This document shows positions 1 through 7,954 of a stretch of 45,552 nucleotides of DNA, in pieces. How positions within the stretch are numbered: the first letter of the stretch is position 1; each line of letters opens with the position of its first letter. Below the pieces are notes generated by a model. It was not told the origin of the DNA. It ran no database searches and saw only the letters and a program-made list of their open reading frames with translations. The DNA is from a virus: IMG/VR virus record IMGVR_UViG_3300005530_000039, positions 1 through 45,552 of that record; one strand, 5' to 3'. Position numbers and translations under genes: made by a program.

Positions 1-2
1 CT

Positions 3-1943
3 CAAGATAGAAAGATAGTAGTAAATGTAACTAAGCTCAATGTTATGAGCGGAAGAGTTACTCTTCTTCTTAGTAAACCATCATTTATATTTGATGATTT
101 TATTAGATTGATGTATCCATATCGACCAACTGTTGGTGAGTATATAATTGAAGTTAAGGATTTGGAGAAAGTTATAGAGTGGATGAAACCATACGCTGAA
201 ATCGAAGTATTATGGGAAAAGAAATCAAAGGATGTGTATGAAGAGTGGAAGAATGCTCCAGATATTCAAGTGGATATTAGGAAGTCTTGGTGTATTATTA
301 AGTTGGGAATGAAGATGCGGGGCAGTTTGTATCTCAATCAAGAACTTGCATCATTCACTCAAGATGTGATTAGTAAGGAATTAAGATTTGCTGTAGCTGA
401 GTTGCATAAGTTCCCAACATCAGTTAAAAAGCTATATGGTGATGTAACTATAGTTTATAGTGAAGTAGCACAAGCTGAACTATTGAAACAATTAGAAAGA
501 AGAAGTGTATTAGCTGAATTAGCTAATGCTATGGATACTGAATGGCCTAATCCATTTACTCAACCTGGAATGGATTTAAAAGGTCATCAAAGAGTTGCAG
601 CTAAGTTCTGTTCATATTCAGATAATCGTGCAATTATTGCATATGACATGGGAACAGGTAAATCTCCTACATCAGTAGGAATTGCTGAAGCTCATGAAGA
701 ATGGGAAAGGGTGGTAGTTATATGCCCGGCAAGCTTAAAAACAAATTGGAAGCGGGAAATTTTTAAGTTCACAGGAAAAGAGGCTATCATATTCCAAGGA
801 GTTGAGCCGGATGAATTGGCAATTGAATATCTAGTTGATAAGAAGTCTAAGTATTTTATTATCAATTATGATATCATCGGAAGGAAGTTTGGAGAAGTAG
901 TTAAGGATGGTAAAGTGGTTGAGAAAGGTGTGCAGCCTTGGGTAGAGCTATTCAATGCTGTAGGGATTGACCTATTCATCATTGATGAAGCTCATTATAT
1001 TAAGAATTTAGATAGTAAGAGATCACAAGGCGTACGTAATTTGAAATTTAGTCATGTATTACCAATGTCTGGAACTCCAATTGTGAATCGGCCAATGGAA
1101 ATCTGGCCACTTCTAAATATTGTAGATCCAGTTGCATTCGCTTCAGCAGAGCAATTTAGGCAACAGTTTGTAGATTTTGAAGGTAAGCCTAAGAATGTAG
1201 GGAAGCTACATGAGTTGATGCTTCCATATATGATTAGACGAACAAGAGAAGATGTGTATGGTAAGTTGCATATTGAGAGAATCCCATTCACAAAGGAATT
1301 GGGCAAAGAAGCTAGAGCTAGATATGAAAGAGTCCTGGCAGGGATTTATGAGAGTCTAAGAGATAATCGTGAATTCAATGTCACTAGTTTCCTAGCTGAG
1401 ATTATGAGATGTAAGCAAATCTGCTCATATGATAATCTCCAAGCAACAGTGGATTTAGCAGTAGATGCATTTGAAGAGACAGATAAGAAGGTAATTATCT
1501 GCTCACAGTTTAAAGATTCGCAGTATGCAATTAAGCAATTGCTGGGAGATTCAGCGGAAGTAATTAATGGTGATGTAAGTGATGATTTTAGATATATTAA
1601 GAAGGATGAGTTTCAGGATAAGGATTCATCGCTTAAATTCTGGATTACCAATATCCCAGAAGGATTAACTCTAACTGAGGCTCATACTGTAATCTTCAAT
1701 GATCTATGGTGGACACCAAAGGATCATCAACAACTGGAAGGTAGAGCATTTGGTAGAATCAACGATCCACATGGAGGTAATGCGTATTATCTTCAGAATG
1801 AAAATACAATTGATGAGTTCATTAACCAACTATTGCTAGATAAGATGGCAATTGTAAATGAGATGGTAGATGGAATTAGAGTTAGTTCAGAGAGTGAGGG
1901 AGATATCGTTAAACAACTTATTGCACATTTGAAAGGATTTTGA
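3..1943 (+). CDS. SNF2/DEAH superfamily 2 helicase, probably 5'-partial
   Basis: ATP-dependent superfamily 2 DNA translocase or helicase of the SNF2-like phage type. Counting from the first in-window ATG (45), Walker A is DMGTGKS (201-207), the Walker B DEAH box is 314-317, motif III is SGTPI (342-346), and a C-terminal helicase lobe carries motif VI (QLEGRAFGRIND, about 565). Both RecA lobes are therefore complete. The frame stays open to base 3 and the ATG at 45 has no Shine-Dalgarno, so the true start may lie outside the window. Residues 1-170 are a family-specific N-terminal region without a recognisable motif. It leads the rightward early/replication block, where such proteins probably remodel replication or recombination intermediates (inference). 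Confidence 0.88.
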   Translation, partial: QDRKIVVNVTKLNVMSGRVTLLLSKPSFIFDDFIRLMYPYRPTVGEYIIEVKDLEKVIEWMKPYAEIEVLWEKKSKDVYEEWKNAPDIQVDIRKSWCIIKLGMKMRGSLYLNQELASFTQDVISKELRFAVAELHKFPTSVKKLYGDVTIVYSEVAQAELLKQLERRSVLAELANAMDTEWPNPFTQPGMDLKGHQRVAAKFCSYSDNRAIIAYDMGTGKSPTSVGIAEAHEEWERVVVICPASLKTNWKREIFKFTGKEAIIFQGVEPDELAIEYLVDKKSKYFIINYDIIGRKFGEVVKDGKVVEKGVQPWVELFNAVGIDLFIIDEAHYIKNLDSKRSQGVRNLKFSHVLPMSGTPIVNRPMEIWPLLNIVDPVAFASAEQFRQQFVDFEGKPKNVGKLHELMLPYMIRRTREDVYGKLHIERIPFTKELGKEARARYERVLAGIYESLRDNREFNVTSFLAEIMRCKQICSYDNLQATVDLAVDAFEETDKKVIICSQFKDSQYAIKQLLGDSAEVINGDVSDDFRYIKKDEFQDKDSSLKFWITNIPEGLTLTEAHTVIFNDLWWTPKDHQQLEGRAFGRINDPHGGNAYYLQNENTIDEFINQLLLDKMAIVNEMVDGIRVSSESEGDIVKQLIAHLKGF

Positions 1944-1944
1944 T

Positions 1945-2103
1945 ATGCCATATTGGCTCAACACACTTATCACGTTTGCTTCTGGTTGTATAATGGGGTA
2001 TAGTTTTCATGCATTTAAAGTAAGTAATTGGATTAGAAAGAATATGAATTCGATTGAAAGTGTAGAGGCTCTTAGAGTATTACGGAAGATTAATAATCTT
2101 TAG
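1945..2103 (+). CDS. small single-span membrane protein (52 aa)
   Basis: Begins one base after the helicase stop and encodes 52 residues. A hydrophobic stretch at about residues 5-25 (TLITFASGCIMGYSF core) is followed by a basic, amphipathic tail, so an N-terminal membrane anchor with a cytoplasmic tail is likely. Tight coupling to the helicase gene supports expression. No family is recognised. It ends exactly where the first GC-rich repeat element begins. Confidence 0.6.
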   Translation: MPYWLNTLITFASGCIMGYSFHAFKVSNWIRKNMNSIESVEALRVLRKINNL

Positions 2104-2253
2104 GCTCGGCGAGGATAAAAACGGAGCCGTAGGTGCGCATGGAGCGCAAGCGACGCGCACCACGGCCAGAAAGAAGAAACCTGCACGAAAGAGATTTTAG
2201 CCTGGCCGGCAACAGAACCCAGCACAACTTACCACGAAAAGCGCAGTTGACTA
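2104..2253 (+). repeat. GC-rich structured repeat element, copy 1
   Basis: Non-coding gap with much higher GC than its surroundings. A stem pairs GGTGCGC (2132-2138) with GCGCACC (2155-2161) and extends through GCCG (2126-2129) and CGGC (2163-2166). Downstream are the family blocks GATTTTAGCCTGGCCGGC (2193-2210) and CGAAAAGCGCAGTT (2235-2248). The last block ends 5 nt before the ATG of the next gene, which has no Shine-Dalgarno. Related copies lie at about 15.5, 15.8, 32.6 and 41.9 kb. Function unknown; a structured 5' leader, promoter region or miniature mobile element are the options. Confidence 0.75.
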
Positions 2254-2496
2254 ATGTTAATTCCAATTAAACGTATCTATCTAACATCTGGTATAGAAGT
2301 AGAAATCTTAATTAATACTAATTATATTATTAAAATTTCTCCAACTGATCCAAAAGAATTTGAAAAACCTGTAACTAGAATTCTATTATGCTCAAATGTA
2401 TCTAGTGATCCAGATATCATGTATACTAACGAATCAATTTCGACAATCAAAGGCAAACTAACCAAAGCTAGAAATAAGAAACAGGAGGAAGAATAA
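2254..2496 (+). CDS. hypothetical protein (80 aa)
   Basis: An 80-residue protein, beta-rich in its first half (alternating hydrophobics in IYLTSGIEVEILINTNYIIKI) with a charged, lysine/glutamate-rich C-terminal tail. No family is recognised. Its ATG lies directly behind repeat copy 1 and lacks a visible Shine-Dalgarno. Its stop overlaps the next start (TAATG), indicating translational coupling. Confidence 0.65.
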   Translation: MLIPIKRIYLTSGIEVEILINTNYIIKISPTDPKEFEKPVTRILLCSNVSSDPDIMYTNESISTIKGKLTKARNKKQEEE

Positions 2497-2693
2497 TGAA
2501 AATCCGAATCATAAATAAACTATCTCTCCAAACTTGGTTCAGCATAGATATAGCGTCTCCAACAATGACATTGGAAGAAGCTAAGGAAGTATTTCTCAAT
2601 CGTTATTTCATATTCGAGGAGATAAATGAGACGCCTAATGCTGATTCGTCTAAAGTTCTTCCACATCTTGATCAAAATATCAGAAGCAATTAA
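2496..2693 (+). CDS. hypothetical protein (65 aa)
   Basis: Small protein coupled to the upstream gene by a TAATG overlap, with an AGGAGGAAG ribosome-binding site just before its start. It contains a short beta/alpha region (LQTWFSIDIA, then a helix over TLEEAKEVFLNRYF) suggestive of a small globular fold. No known family. It is the last gene before a roughly 120-nt non-coding leader. Confidence 0.6.
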   Translation: MKIRIINKLSLQTWFSIDIASPTMTLEEAKEVFLNRYFIFEEINETPNADSSKVLPHLDQNIRSN

Positions 2694-2724
2694 TGATTAT
2701 GTAGCTGCAAGAATTTAATGCCAC

Positions 2725-2775
2725 TTGACAAAAATGGGGGCTAGTGCTACCTTGCTATAGGTGACACTGGTCCCC
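2725..2775 (+). promoter_or_regulatory. possible promoter element and long leader hairpin
   Basis: A consensus -35 hexamer TTGACA (2725-2730) is followed at once by an inverted repeat, GGGGGCTAGTG (2736-2746) against CACTGGTCCCC (2765-2775), pairing over 11 positions with two G-U pairs. An inner ACCT/AGGT stem extends it. No good -10 is present at the normal spacing; TACCTT sits 17 nt downstream and TATAGG further on. The hairpin has no T-run, so it is more likely a 5'-UTR structure or operator than a terminator. Confidence 0.4.
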
Positions 2776-2813
2776 ATAGTCATATATACACCTAAATGAT
2801 CGGAGATAGTCAA

Positions 2814-3113
2814 ATGTCAATCCTTTTGCATCTAAAAGGAGTAGTGATCTCTAATATGAAGGATGAGATTCCTGGATTAAAGCAAGCAACTCTTGATCTG
2901 ATCAATAATATTGATTCAGATTTGGATGGAATTGAACAAACATATGATGAGATTGAGTGGTCAGATGAAACTCAAAAGGCATTGGCTGCTTTTGATAAAG
3001 TGCTAGTAGGTGAGGAAGAGTCACCTTATATTAATAAGGATAATGAAGAGGATATTGTTGAAACCGATAGGTTGGAGGGATTAGGAGATGTTGACGACGA
3101 AAACAAGAACTAA
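2814..3113 (+). CDS. acidic hypothetical protein (99 aa)
   Basis: Start chosen at 2814 because GGAG lies 8 nt upstream; an in-frame ATG at 2796 would add six residues and has no such site. The protein is strongly acidic, especially in its last 50 residues (runs of D and E), and mostly helical. No family recognised. Acidic early phage proteins can mimic DNA or bind host enzymes, but nothing here proves that. It overlaps the next gene by 26 nt. Confidence 0.6.
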   Translation: MSILLHLKGVVISNMKDEIPGLKQATLDLINNIDSDLDGIEQTYDEIEWSDETQKALAAFDKVLVGEEESPYINKDNEEDIVETDRLEGLGDVDDENKN

Positions 3114-3471
3114 ATGGGATAATGTAACTATTAAGTTACGTTGTCCGGAAGGAACAGCATTTATTGAGATCGCAGAAGAGTATCCTGGCAAGATCAATCG
3201 TATATCTATTACGATTGGGAAGGCTGGATCTTCTGTAAATGCTCAAGCATATGCGATTGCTGAGTTAACTACTGAGCTATTTAATCTAGGCAAGAGTATC
3301 AATGATGTGATTGCAAAGCTAACTGGAATAACTTCTGATAGAGTTGTTCGTGCAGAAAGTGGAGTTGATGTCAGAAGCATTCCTGAAGCATTGATTCTAG
3401 CATTGCATCAATATAGATCGACAGTTCCAACAACTAGAGTCTCTAGATTCAGAATCAAACGGAATAGATGA
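3088..3471 (+). CDS. TSCPD-domain protein
   Basis: A 127-residue protein resembling the TSCPD domain found at the C-terminus of class II ribonucleotide reductases and as stand-alone phage proteins. The pattern is a beta hairpin (INRISITIGKAGSSV, residues about 35-50), a long helix (AYAIAELTTELFNLG) and the terminal LTGITSDR segment matching the family's 'L.GI' ending. The cysteines typical of zinc-binding members are not retained except one near residue 19. A role tied to nucleotide metabolism is suggested by the family only. It overlaps its neighbours by a few codons, as in an operon. Confidence 0.6.
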   Translation: MLTTKTRTKWDNVTIKLRCPEGTAFIEIAEEYPGKINRISITIGKAGSSVNAQAYAIAELTTELFNLGKSINDVIAKLTGITSDRVVRAESGVDVRSIPEALILALHQYRSTVPTTRVSRFRIKRNR

Positions 3472-3707
3472 TTGAACTATCAATAATTAATCGAACAGCT
3501 AAGATAGTTGTCATTACTTTCTTGCGTGATGATATAGGAATTGGCTCCATGAATCTTTATGGTGAAGAAGATATGGAGCTAATTCCTATATTACGCGAGG
3601 CTATAGATAAATACAATGGACGAATCGCAGAGCGACTTAATCCAAGAGCGCAAACGATTACTGGAGGGGATGATAGCAGAAGCAGAAGTCATGTTGAGAA
3701 CAAATAA
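3468..3707 (+). CDS. hypothetical protein (79 aa)
   Basis: Starts with an ATGATTGA overlap of the preceding stop. The first 55 residues look like a compact alpha/beta protein (IELSIINRTAKIVVITFL, then a helical ILREAIDKYNG). The final 30 residues overlap the next gene by 92 nt and are low in hydrophobics. No family recognised. The overlap is long for this genome, so the C-terminal end may be dispensable. Confidence 0.5.
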   Translation: MIELSIINRTAKIVVITFLRDDIGIGSMNLYGEEDMELIPILREAIDKYNGRIAERLNPRAQTITGGDDSRSRSHVENK

Positions 3708-3900
3708 GAAGATATCTCAATATGATTTAGTTTGTATGTGGTTAGCTATTACTTCTACACAAATTCCTCCTATAGTATCAGCTAATGCAGTTAAGGTATT
3801 AAAGGTAATAACTACAGAGATATTAGATGGTTATTTAGAAATAGAAAGACGAGATAAAGAGAATGGAGTGGTTAAGAAGGATCATCTTAAATTAATGTAA
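3616..3900 (+). CDS. helical hypothetical protein (94 aa)
   Basis: Mostly alpha-helical protein with an N-terminal charged helix (RKRLLEGMIAEAEVMLR), a hydrophobic centre and a lysine-rich tail. No family recognised. Its first third overlaps the preceding gene in another frame. A later start is possible but no better ribosome-binding site is visible. Confidence 0.55.
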   Translation: MDESQSDLIQERKRLLEGMIAEAEVMLRTNKKISQYDLVCMWLAITSTQIPPIVSANAVKVLKVITTEILDGYLEIERRDKENGVVKKDHLKLM

Positions 3901-3901
3901 G

Positions 3902-4225
3902 ATGCCATTAACAGTTGAACACCAACTAGAGATAGATGCTTTGATAGAATCTATTAGTCTAAGCCAAATTATTGGACACCATTCGGCAGCAATAATTAAA
4001 GTTTCACAGAAAGATGCAGGAAGATTAACTTTAGATGAGGAACAATCATTAGTTCCTTATGTAACTAGAAGATTTAGAAATAAATTATATGAGCTATTAT
4101 CTGAGTCAAAGCAACGAGAAGATAATCAAGCCATTCACGATCATTCTATCAAAATCGAAAGGGGAAGTGAGACTGGACACATACTCCCCGGCGAGGTTGA
4201 TATACCTTCTAAGAGCGGGTGCTAA
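3902..4225 (+). CDS. helical hypothetical protein (107 aa)
   Basis: Begins 2 nt after the previous stop. The first 75 residues are predicted helical (HQLEIDALIESISLSQII; TRRFRNKLYELLSES). The remaining 35 overlap the next gene in another frame and are polar. No family recognised. Part of the run of small early genes with unknown roles. Confidence 0.5.
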   Translation: MPLTVEHQLEIDALIESISLSQIIGHHSAAIIKVSQKDAGRLTLDEEQSLVPYVTRRFRNKLYELLSESKQREDNQAIHDHSIKIERGSETGHILPGEVDIPSKSGC

Positions 4226-4505
4226 TACTAAATATCCCGAGTTGAAGAATTGGATATTCAAGATTAAGCATGATCATGTATTGGCAATTCCAAGAGATCC
4301 AACTATTGAGAATGAAGTAGAACATCCTGATTATCTAGATTATGTCGATCTAGTTAATCATCTTATCCAGACTAAGCCAGATAATATTGTCTATACAAAT
4401 GCATTCTTAACTGAAGCTGAAATGGCTAAGTTAATTAATACAGCAACTAAGTTAGGATACTCGACAATAGAAAAAACGGATAAAGGAGTTAAGATTAAAA
4501 AATGA
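4089..4505 (+). CDS. hypothetical protein (138 aa; start uncertain)
   Basis: The region from about residue 30 on is a coherent alpha/beta protein. The ATG at 4089 would overlap the previous gene by 137 nt. An in-frame GTG at 4167, just after AAGGGG, would make a 112-residue product beginning VRLDTYSPARL, which fits the genome's compact style better. The C-terminus (LGYSTIEKTDKGVKIKK) looks like a beta-hairpin end. No family recognised. Confidence 0.55.
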   Translation: MSYYLSQSNEKIIKPFTIILSKSKGEVRLDTYSPARLIYLLRAGANTKYPELKNWIFKIKHDHVLAIPRDPTIENEVEHPDYLDYVDLVNHLIQTKPDNIVYTNAFLTEAEMAKLINTATKLGYSTIEKTDKGVKIKK

Positions 4506-4801
4506 AAACAGTATTTATAGTTAATCATTCTGGTCAGCATTCATACGAAGCTGCCAAAGAAAAGGGTGAATTGGTGTATCTAACTCGTGGGTTCATTGAC
4601 ATTGCAAATGATTTGAAATCTATCGTTCATTCCATAGAATCACTAATTGCAACGTCAGAGCCAGAGGATTACTTACTGTTATCCGGGAACGGTTTACTCT
4701 GTGTTATGGCATTTGATCTATGGAAAAGAAAGCATGGCAAGGTGACCGTGCTACATACGATCAATTCCGGGCGGAGCTATACCGAACATGAGTTCAACTA
4801 G
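4502..4801 (+). CDS. conserved phage protein, alpha/beta (99 aa)
   Basis: Alpha/beta protein opening with a beta strand and turn (KTVFIVNHSGQ) followed by LVYLTRG, SEPEDYLLLSGNG and HGKVTVLHT. This arrangement matches a small uncharacterised protein seen in many tailed phages, recognised from memory and not by search. The function is unknown in that group. It overlaps the previous stop (AAAATGA) and runs 14 nt into the next gene. Confidence 0.6.
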   Translation: MKTVFIVNHSGQHSYEAAKEKGELVYLTRGFIDIANDLKSIVHSIESLIATSEPEDYLLLSGNGLLCVMAFDLWKRKHGKVTVLHTINSGRSYTEHEFN

Positions 4802-5063
4802 AAGTGAAAGTAAAATACGGAAACATGTAGAGTTCTCAAAAGATGATTATGAGTGGTTTATAGCTACACATCATGTTGGTGATGATACATTGCGTACAGG
4901 ATTCTCTGCTGTTATAGCAATGTTATTACATAACTATAGAACTGTCTGCGAGAATCCAGCAGACTTTCCACTAACAGGAGTAGCATTAATTGATACAACA
5001 AAAGAAGCAGCAAAGGAGACGAAAAAAGAACTTGATAGCGTTAGAGATTTGGACAATAGCTAA
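4788..5063 (+). CDS. hypothetical protein, possible small DNA-binding fold (91 aa)
   Basis: Starts inside the previous gene (CATGAGTTC). The N-terminus is basic (SSTRSESKIRKHVEFSKDDYEWF), then come a predicted helix pair and a charged, lysine/glutamate-rich tail. The layout loosely recalls ribbon-helix-helix regulators (one strand, then two helices), but no diagnostic motif is seen. Treat the DNA-binding idea as inference. Confidence 0.5.
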   Translation: MSSTRSESKIRKHVEFSKDDYEWFIATHHVGDDTLRTGFSAVIAMLLHNYRTVCENPADFPLTGVALIDTTKEAAKETKKELDSVRDLDNS

Positions 5064-5070
5064 AGAATTG

Positions 5071-5214
5071 ATGGATTTGAATGGTATTAAGTGGCGGAAA
5101 GTTAATCGTGAATTGATTATTGAGGCACCATATAAAGGCGAATGGTTGCTTAGTAAAGAGCTTATTGATGATGATATTAATAGCAGAAGTTGGCCTCACT
5201 TATATGAAATATGA
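5071..5214 (+). CDS. small hypothetical protein (47 aa; start uncertain)
   Basis: Starting from the ATG at 5071, just past the previous stop, the product is a 47-residue alpha/beta peptide with WRKVNRELIIEAPYKGEWLL and a tryptophan-containing C-terminus. The frame is open to 4990 but the extra residues are a basic low-complexity stretch overlapping the previous gene. It overlaps the nuclease gene start by ATGA. Confidence 0.45.
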   Translation: MDLNGIKWRKVNRELIIEAPYKGEWLLSKELIDDDINSRSWPHLYEI

Positions 5215-6125
5215 AATTCTTTGATCATCCAAATAAGTGGTTCATGGCTAAGTTCGATCGTTATGAGCCTATTATTCAAGATCATACGGCGATGAATATT
5301 GCCAAAACCTGTAAGAGAAAGTATTTTTACAGGATCGTATTAGGTTTTACCCCCCGCCAAGAAAAGTACCAAACTGTATTTGACTTTGGTACTGCCTACC
5401 ACAAGTTAAAAGAAGTTCTGCGTCGTACTGGTAATATTGGTGAGGCCATTCAGGCTGCTTCCCGATTACCAATTCTATCTCCAAGTCCCGTTAAAAAGTT
5501 TCATTATCTAACTAAGGCTGCCTTAATGAAGGCGGCTCATGTTGCTAATGAACAATGGGAAAAAGATCAAGAACAAAAGAAGATTAAATTAATTCCAGAC
5601 ATGATTGAACAGCCACTTAATGTTCAACTGCCTGATGGATCTTTTGTTGGTGGTAGATTAGATGCTGGTGTAGAATGGATGGGACAAATCTGGGATGAGG
5701 ATGATAAAACATCTTCTAAAGATGAAGAAGGATTTGCTTCCCAGAAAGCTGTAGATGATCAGACAACTCGATACATTTACATGCTTACCAAGCTTCATGG
5801 TGATGATATTGGTGGTATTATCTTCAATGTTCTTCATCATAACTATACTGAGAAGAATGGCTTAAAGATGTGGCTAAATAAAGTCACATTCCAACGTACA
5901 GATAGACAACTTAAAGAATGGGAAAGAGAGCAGATTCATTTCAATAAAGAGTTAGCTCTTGCTCGTGAGTCAGATATTTGGGTTAAAGAAGAACATAATT
6001 GTGCTTGGTGTCCATTCATGTGGGTATGCAAGCAATCAAATGAAGCTGCACAAATGGCTAAGTTAGAATCTGATTTCAAATTACAGCCCTGGGATTTTGA
6101 GAAGGTTGAGCAGGGGGGAGAATGA
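5211..6125 (+). CDS. Cas4/RecB-like PD-(D/E)XK nuclease
   Basis: Nuclease of the PD-(D/E)XK superfamily, Cas4/RecB-like branch. Visible motifs are the conserved His in GTAYHKL (about 64), the GGRLDAG Asp (151), the DDKTS segment (164-168) supplying the Asp-x-Lys pair, and a downstream Gln/Tyr helix (DDQTTRYIYML). Four cysteines (C34, C264, C267, C273; the last three in CAWCPFMWVC) have the spacing of the 4Fe-4S cluster in Cas4 and AddB-type exonucleases. With the Sak4-like ATPase and putative ssDNA-binding protein downstream it probably resects double-strand ends for phage recombination. No other cas gene or array is present, so a CRISPR role is unlikely. Confidence 0.85.
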   Translation: MKFFDHPNKWFMAKFDRYEPIIQDHTAMNIAKTCKRKYFYRIVLGFTPRQEKYQTVFDFGTAYHKLKEVLRRTGNIGEAIQAASRLPILSPSPVKKFHYLTKAALMKAAHVANEQWEKDQEQKKIKLIPDMIEQPLNVQLPDGSFVGGRLDAGVEWMGQIWDEDDKTSSKDEEGFASQKAVDDQTTRYIYMLTKLHGDDIGGIIFNVLHHNYTEKNGLKMWLNKVTFQRTDRQLKEWEREQIHFNKELALARESDIWVKEEHNCAWCPFMWVCKQSNEAAQMAKLESDFKLQPWDFEKVEQGGE

Positions 6126-6304
6126 GTAACTTCGATAAAGAATTAGAAGATAAGTTATTAGCAATTGGTTGTTTTCCAGATTGGGTTGATACAGATTTTG
6201 CTGGAGGTTTAGGAATGGAATTTTCGATAGCGTGGAATAAAGTTCCTGAATTTTGTAGAATACTTAAGGAATTTTATCATACTAGGATAGAGAATAAAAA
6301 ATGA
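6122..6304 (+). CDS. hypothetical protein (60 aa)
   Basis: Small acidic/aromatic protein (FDKELEDKLLAIGCFPDWVDTDF) between recombination genes. It is coupled to the nuclease by ATGA after a GGGGGAG ribosome-binding site. Its stop overlaps the next start. No family recognised. Confidence 0.6.
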   Translation: MSNFDKELEDKLLAIGCFPDWVDTDFAGGLGMEFSIAWNKVPEFCRILKEFYHTRIENKK

Positions 6305-6504
6305 AAATAAACATTGAATTTGATGAAGATGAATTAACTAGATTGATTATTAATAAACTAGAAGATATCTTAAATGTAACTCTAACTCCCGAAGATATTA
6401 AAATTGAAGTTAAATCTACACAGAATTATAGATCAGAGTGGGAGAAAGCTAAGTTTAGAGCTAGAGTAATTAAAGGTGGAGAAATAAATGATCCACTTAA
6501 GTGA
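6301..6504 (+). CDS. hypothetical protein (67 aa)
   Basis: Small protein starting by an ATGA overlap. It begins with KINIEFDEDELTRLIINKL, a strand-helix pattern common to short phage proteins whose ending here is rich in R and K. No family recognised. Confidence 0.55.
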   Translation: MKINIEFDEDELTRLIINKLEDILNVTLTPEDIKIEVKSTQNYRSEWEKAKFRARVIKGGEINDPLK

Positions 6505-6670
6505 AAAACCAAAATGTCCTTGTGGTTCGCTTAGGCCACAGGAAAGTGATTATCTAACTAAAGCCAGATACTTAGAAAAATTAAGAGAATGGAAGATGAT
6601 TCATCATATTCATCTTTATAGTATCCCACGAGAGAAGTTAATGGAGTTAATAAATGACCCGTCTAAATGA
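6488..6670 (+). CDS. small protein with a CPCG motif (60 aa)
   Basis: Starts inside the preceding gene after AGGTGGAG. It holds one CPCG knuckle near residue 10 and then two helices with several histidines (MIHHIHLY). Only two cysteines are present, so a full zinc ribbon is absent unless the histidines take part. Overlaps the next gene by 17 nt. Confidence 0.55.
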   Translation: MIHLSEKPKCPCGSLRPQESDYLTKARYLEKLREWKMIHHIHLYSIPREKLMELINDPSK

Positions 6671-7526
6671 AGTTCCAACTGGAGAATCTATTACAGGATG
6701 TTTTTATGGTGGTGCAGGTAAAGGTAAGACATGGTGTATGGGTACAGCAGGAGATAGAACTTTATATTGTGATGTAGAGAATCGTTTAGCTACAATACAA
6801 TCTAAAGCATTTCAATCTAAGTTCAAGTTCAATCCACTTCTAATTCAAGTATCAGAAGAACCAATTCCAGATGGTGGAGCTAAAGCATTAGCGGAATTAA
6901 CTAGACTTATTAAGCAGAATATTAAAGAGCATTCAACAGAATTTGATATCATAGAAGTTGATGGTGCGTCAGCATTGCGTAGATTTGCTAGAAATATGGG
7001 ACTAGAGTTAAATGGTAAAACGGGTAAATCTAAATCGTTAGTTGACGCTCAAGTAGAAGGTGGTAAGATAGCAGCAATTGTAGATGGATTTCCGTATGCA
7101 GATATTACAAGACAGGATTTTGGTATTGAAATGGATCTTATTGAGAGATTCATTTACAGTATGAAAGAGTATTGTGCAGATGCAAAGAAGCATTTCTTTC
7201 TCACAGCACACGAAAGAGTTGAGTATCCACCGCCATCAAAGGAGAATCCTAGCCCAGAACCAAAATCAATTAGACCGGGATTCACCGGACAAACATTTCC
7301 AGATACAATTCCTGGCATGTTTGATTTAGTGTGGAGATTTGAATCAATTGGTGCAGCAGAACAGACACAGTTTTATGCTAGGACAATCGGTGATGAATCT
7401 AACTTTGGTGTAACAAGTGTAGGAACTAAGATAGTATCAAAGACTTGTTATCCAGGTGTATTCAAAGCCAAAGAGTATAATCCTAATATACTTGATATCA
7501 TTAAACGAATTAAGGAGAGTAGATAA
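6654..7526 (+). CDS. Sak4-like RecA-fold ATPase, single-strand annealing
   Basis: P-loop ATPase of the Sak4/RecA-like phage type. Walker A is GGAGKGKT (residues 19-26) and Walker B ends in FDIIEVDG (97-104). A later strand, HFFLTAHE (about 181-188), holds the polar sensor position. The length of 290 residues is typical for Sak4-like proteins, which bind ssDNA and promote annealing. A Cas4-like nuclease lies upstream and a putative ssDNA-binding protein downstream, the usual recombination module. An alternative is a generic phage NTP-binding protein. Confidence 0.8.
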   Translation: MTRLNEVPTGESITGCFYGGAGKGKTWCMGTAGDRTLYCDVENRLATIQSKAFQSKFKFNPLLIQVSEEPIPDGGAKALAELTRLIKQNIKEHSTEFDIIEVDGASALRRFARNMGLELNGKTGKSKSLVDAQVEGGKIAAIVDGFPYADITRQDFGIEMDLIERFIYSMKEYCADAKKHFFLTAHERVEYPPPSKENPSPEPKSIRPGFTGQTFPDTIPGMFDLVWRFESIGAAEQTQFYARTIGDESNFGVTSVGTKIVSKTCYPGVFKAKEYNPNILDIIKRIKESR

Positions 7527-7742
7527 ATGCCTAAAGGCAAATATAATCGAAAGCCGAAGAAGATTGATGTCCCAAAAGTTGAACCACCTAATACAAATAT
7601 TGTTGAAGGATATAGTCCAGGTGGTGTAAAACTAGTTGAATCAACATATCGTCCACGAATGATGGTATTATGTATCTCAAAGCGATATTATTCTGATGGT
7701 TCTGTGGACGAAAGTGTAGAAACATATAACACTCATAGATAA
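7527..7742 (+). CDS. hypothetical protein (71 aa)
   Basis: Directly abuts the Sak4-like gene. It has a basic, proline-rich N-terminus (PKGKYNRKPKKIDVPKVEPP) and a short beta-rich C-terminus (MMVLCISKRYYSDGSV). No family recognised. The stop shares TAATG with the Tad2-like gene that follows. Confidence 0.55.
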   Translation: MPKGKYNRKPKKIDVPKVEPPNTNIVEGYSPGGVKLVESTYRPRMMVLCISKRYYSDGSVDESVETYNTHR

Positions 7743-7954
7743 TGAACTTCTCAGATGCATTAAAGGAAATCAAATCGGGTCAAGATTTGAGACGTAAAGG
7801 ATGGAATGGTAAGGGTATGAATGTTCATTATAGAGCCAGTAAAATACAAGGCGAATTACCATATCTTGAAATGACCACAGTTCAAGGAACATTAGTTCCT
7901 TGGTTAGCTTCACAAACTGATATTCTTGCTGAAGATTGGGAGTTTGCAACATGA
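7742..7954 (+). CDS. tad2: DUF2829 / Tad2-like anti-Thoeris protein
   Basis: A 70-residue protein with the DUF2829 signature from end to end. It has an opening helix (FSDALKEIKSG), WNGKGM (21-26), PYLEM (40-44), VPWLASQTD (52-60) and LAEDWE (62-67). DUF2829 is the family of Tad2, which forms oligomers that sequester the cyclic ADP-ribose-type signal of Thoeris defence and thereby stop ThsA activation (established for tested members, such as that of phage SPO1). Activity here is inferred from the family. It is coupled by TAATG to the gene before and ATGA to the Acb2/Tad1-like gene after. Confidence 0.88.
   Translation: MNFSDALKEIKSGQDLRRKGWNGKGMNVHYRASKIQGELPYLEMTTVQGTLVPWLASQTDILAEDWEFAT

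Noticed and set aside
2104-2253. Known small ribozyme such as hammerhead or HDV-like in the GC-rich elements
   Set aside because: No CTGATGA/GAAA hammerhead core. The GGCCGGC stretch recalls HDV only superficially, without the nested pseudoknot.
5658-5840. Minus-strand frame inside the Cas4-like nuclease gene
   Set aside because: Lies opposite motif-bearing coding sequence, with low-quality protein sequence and no start signal.
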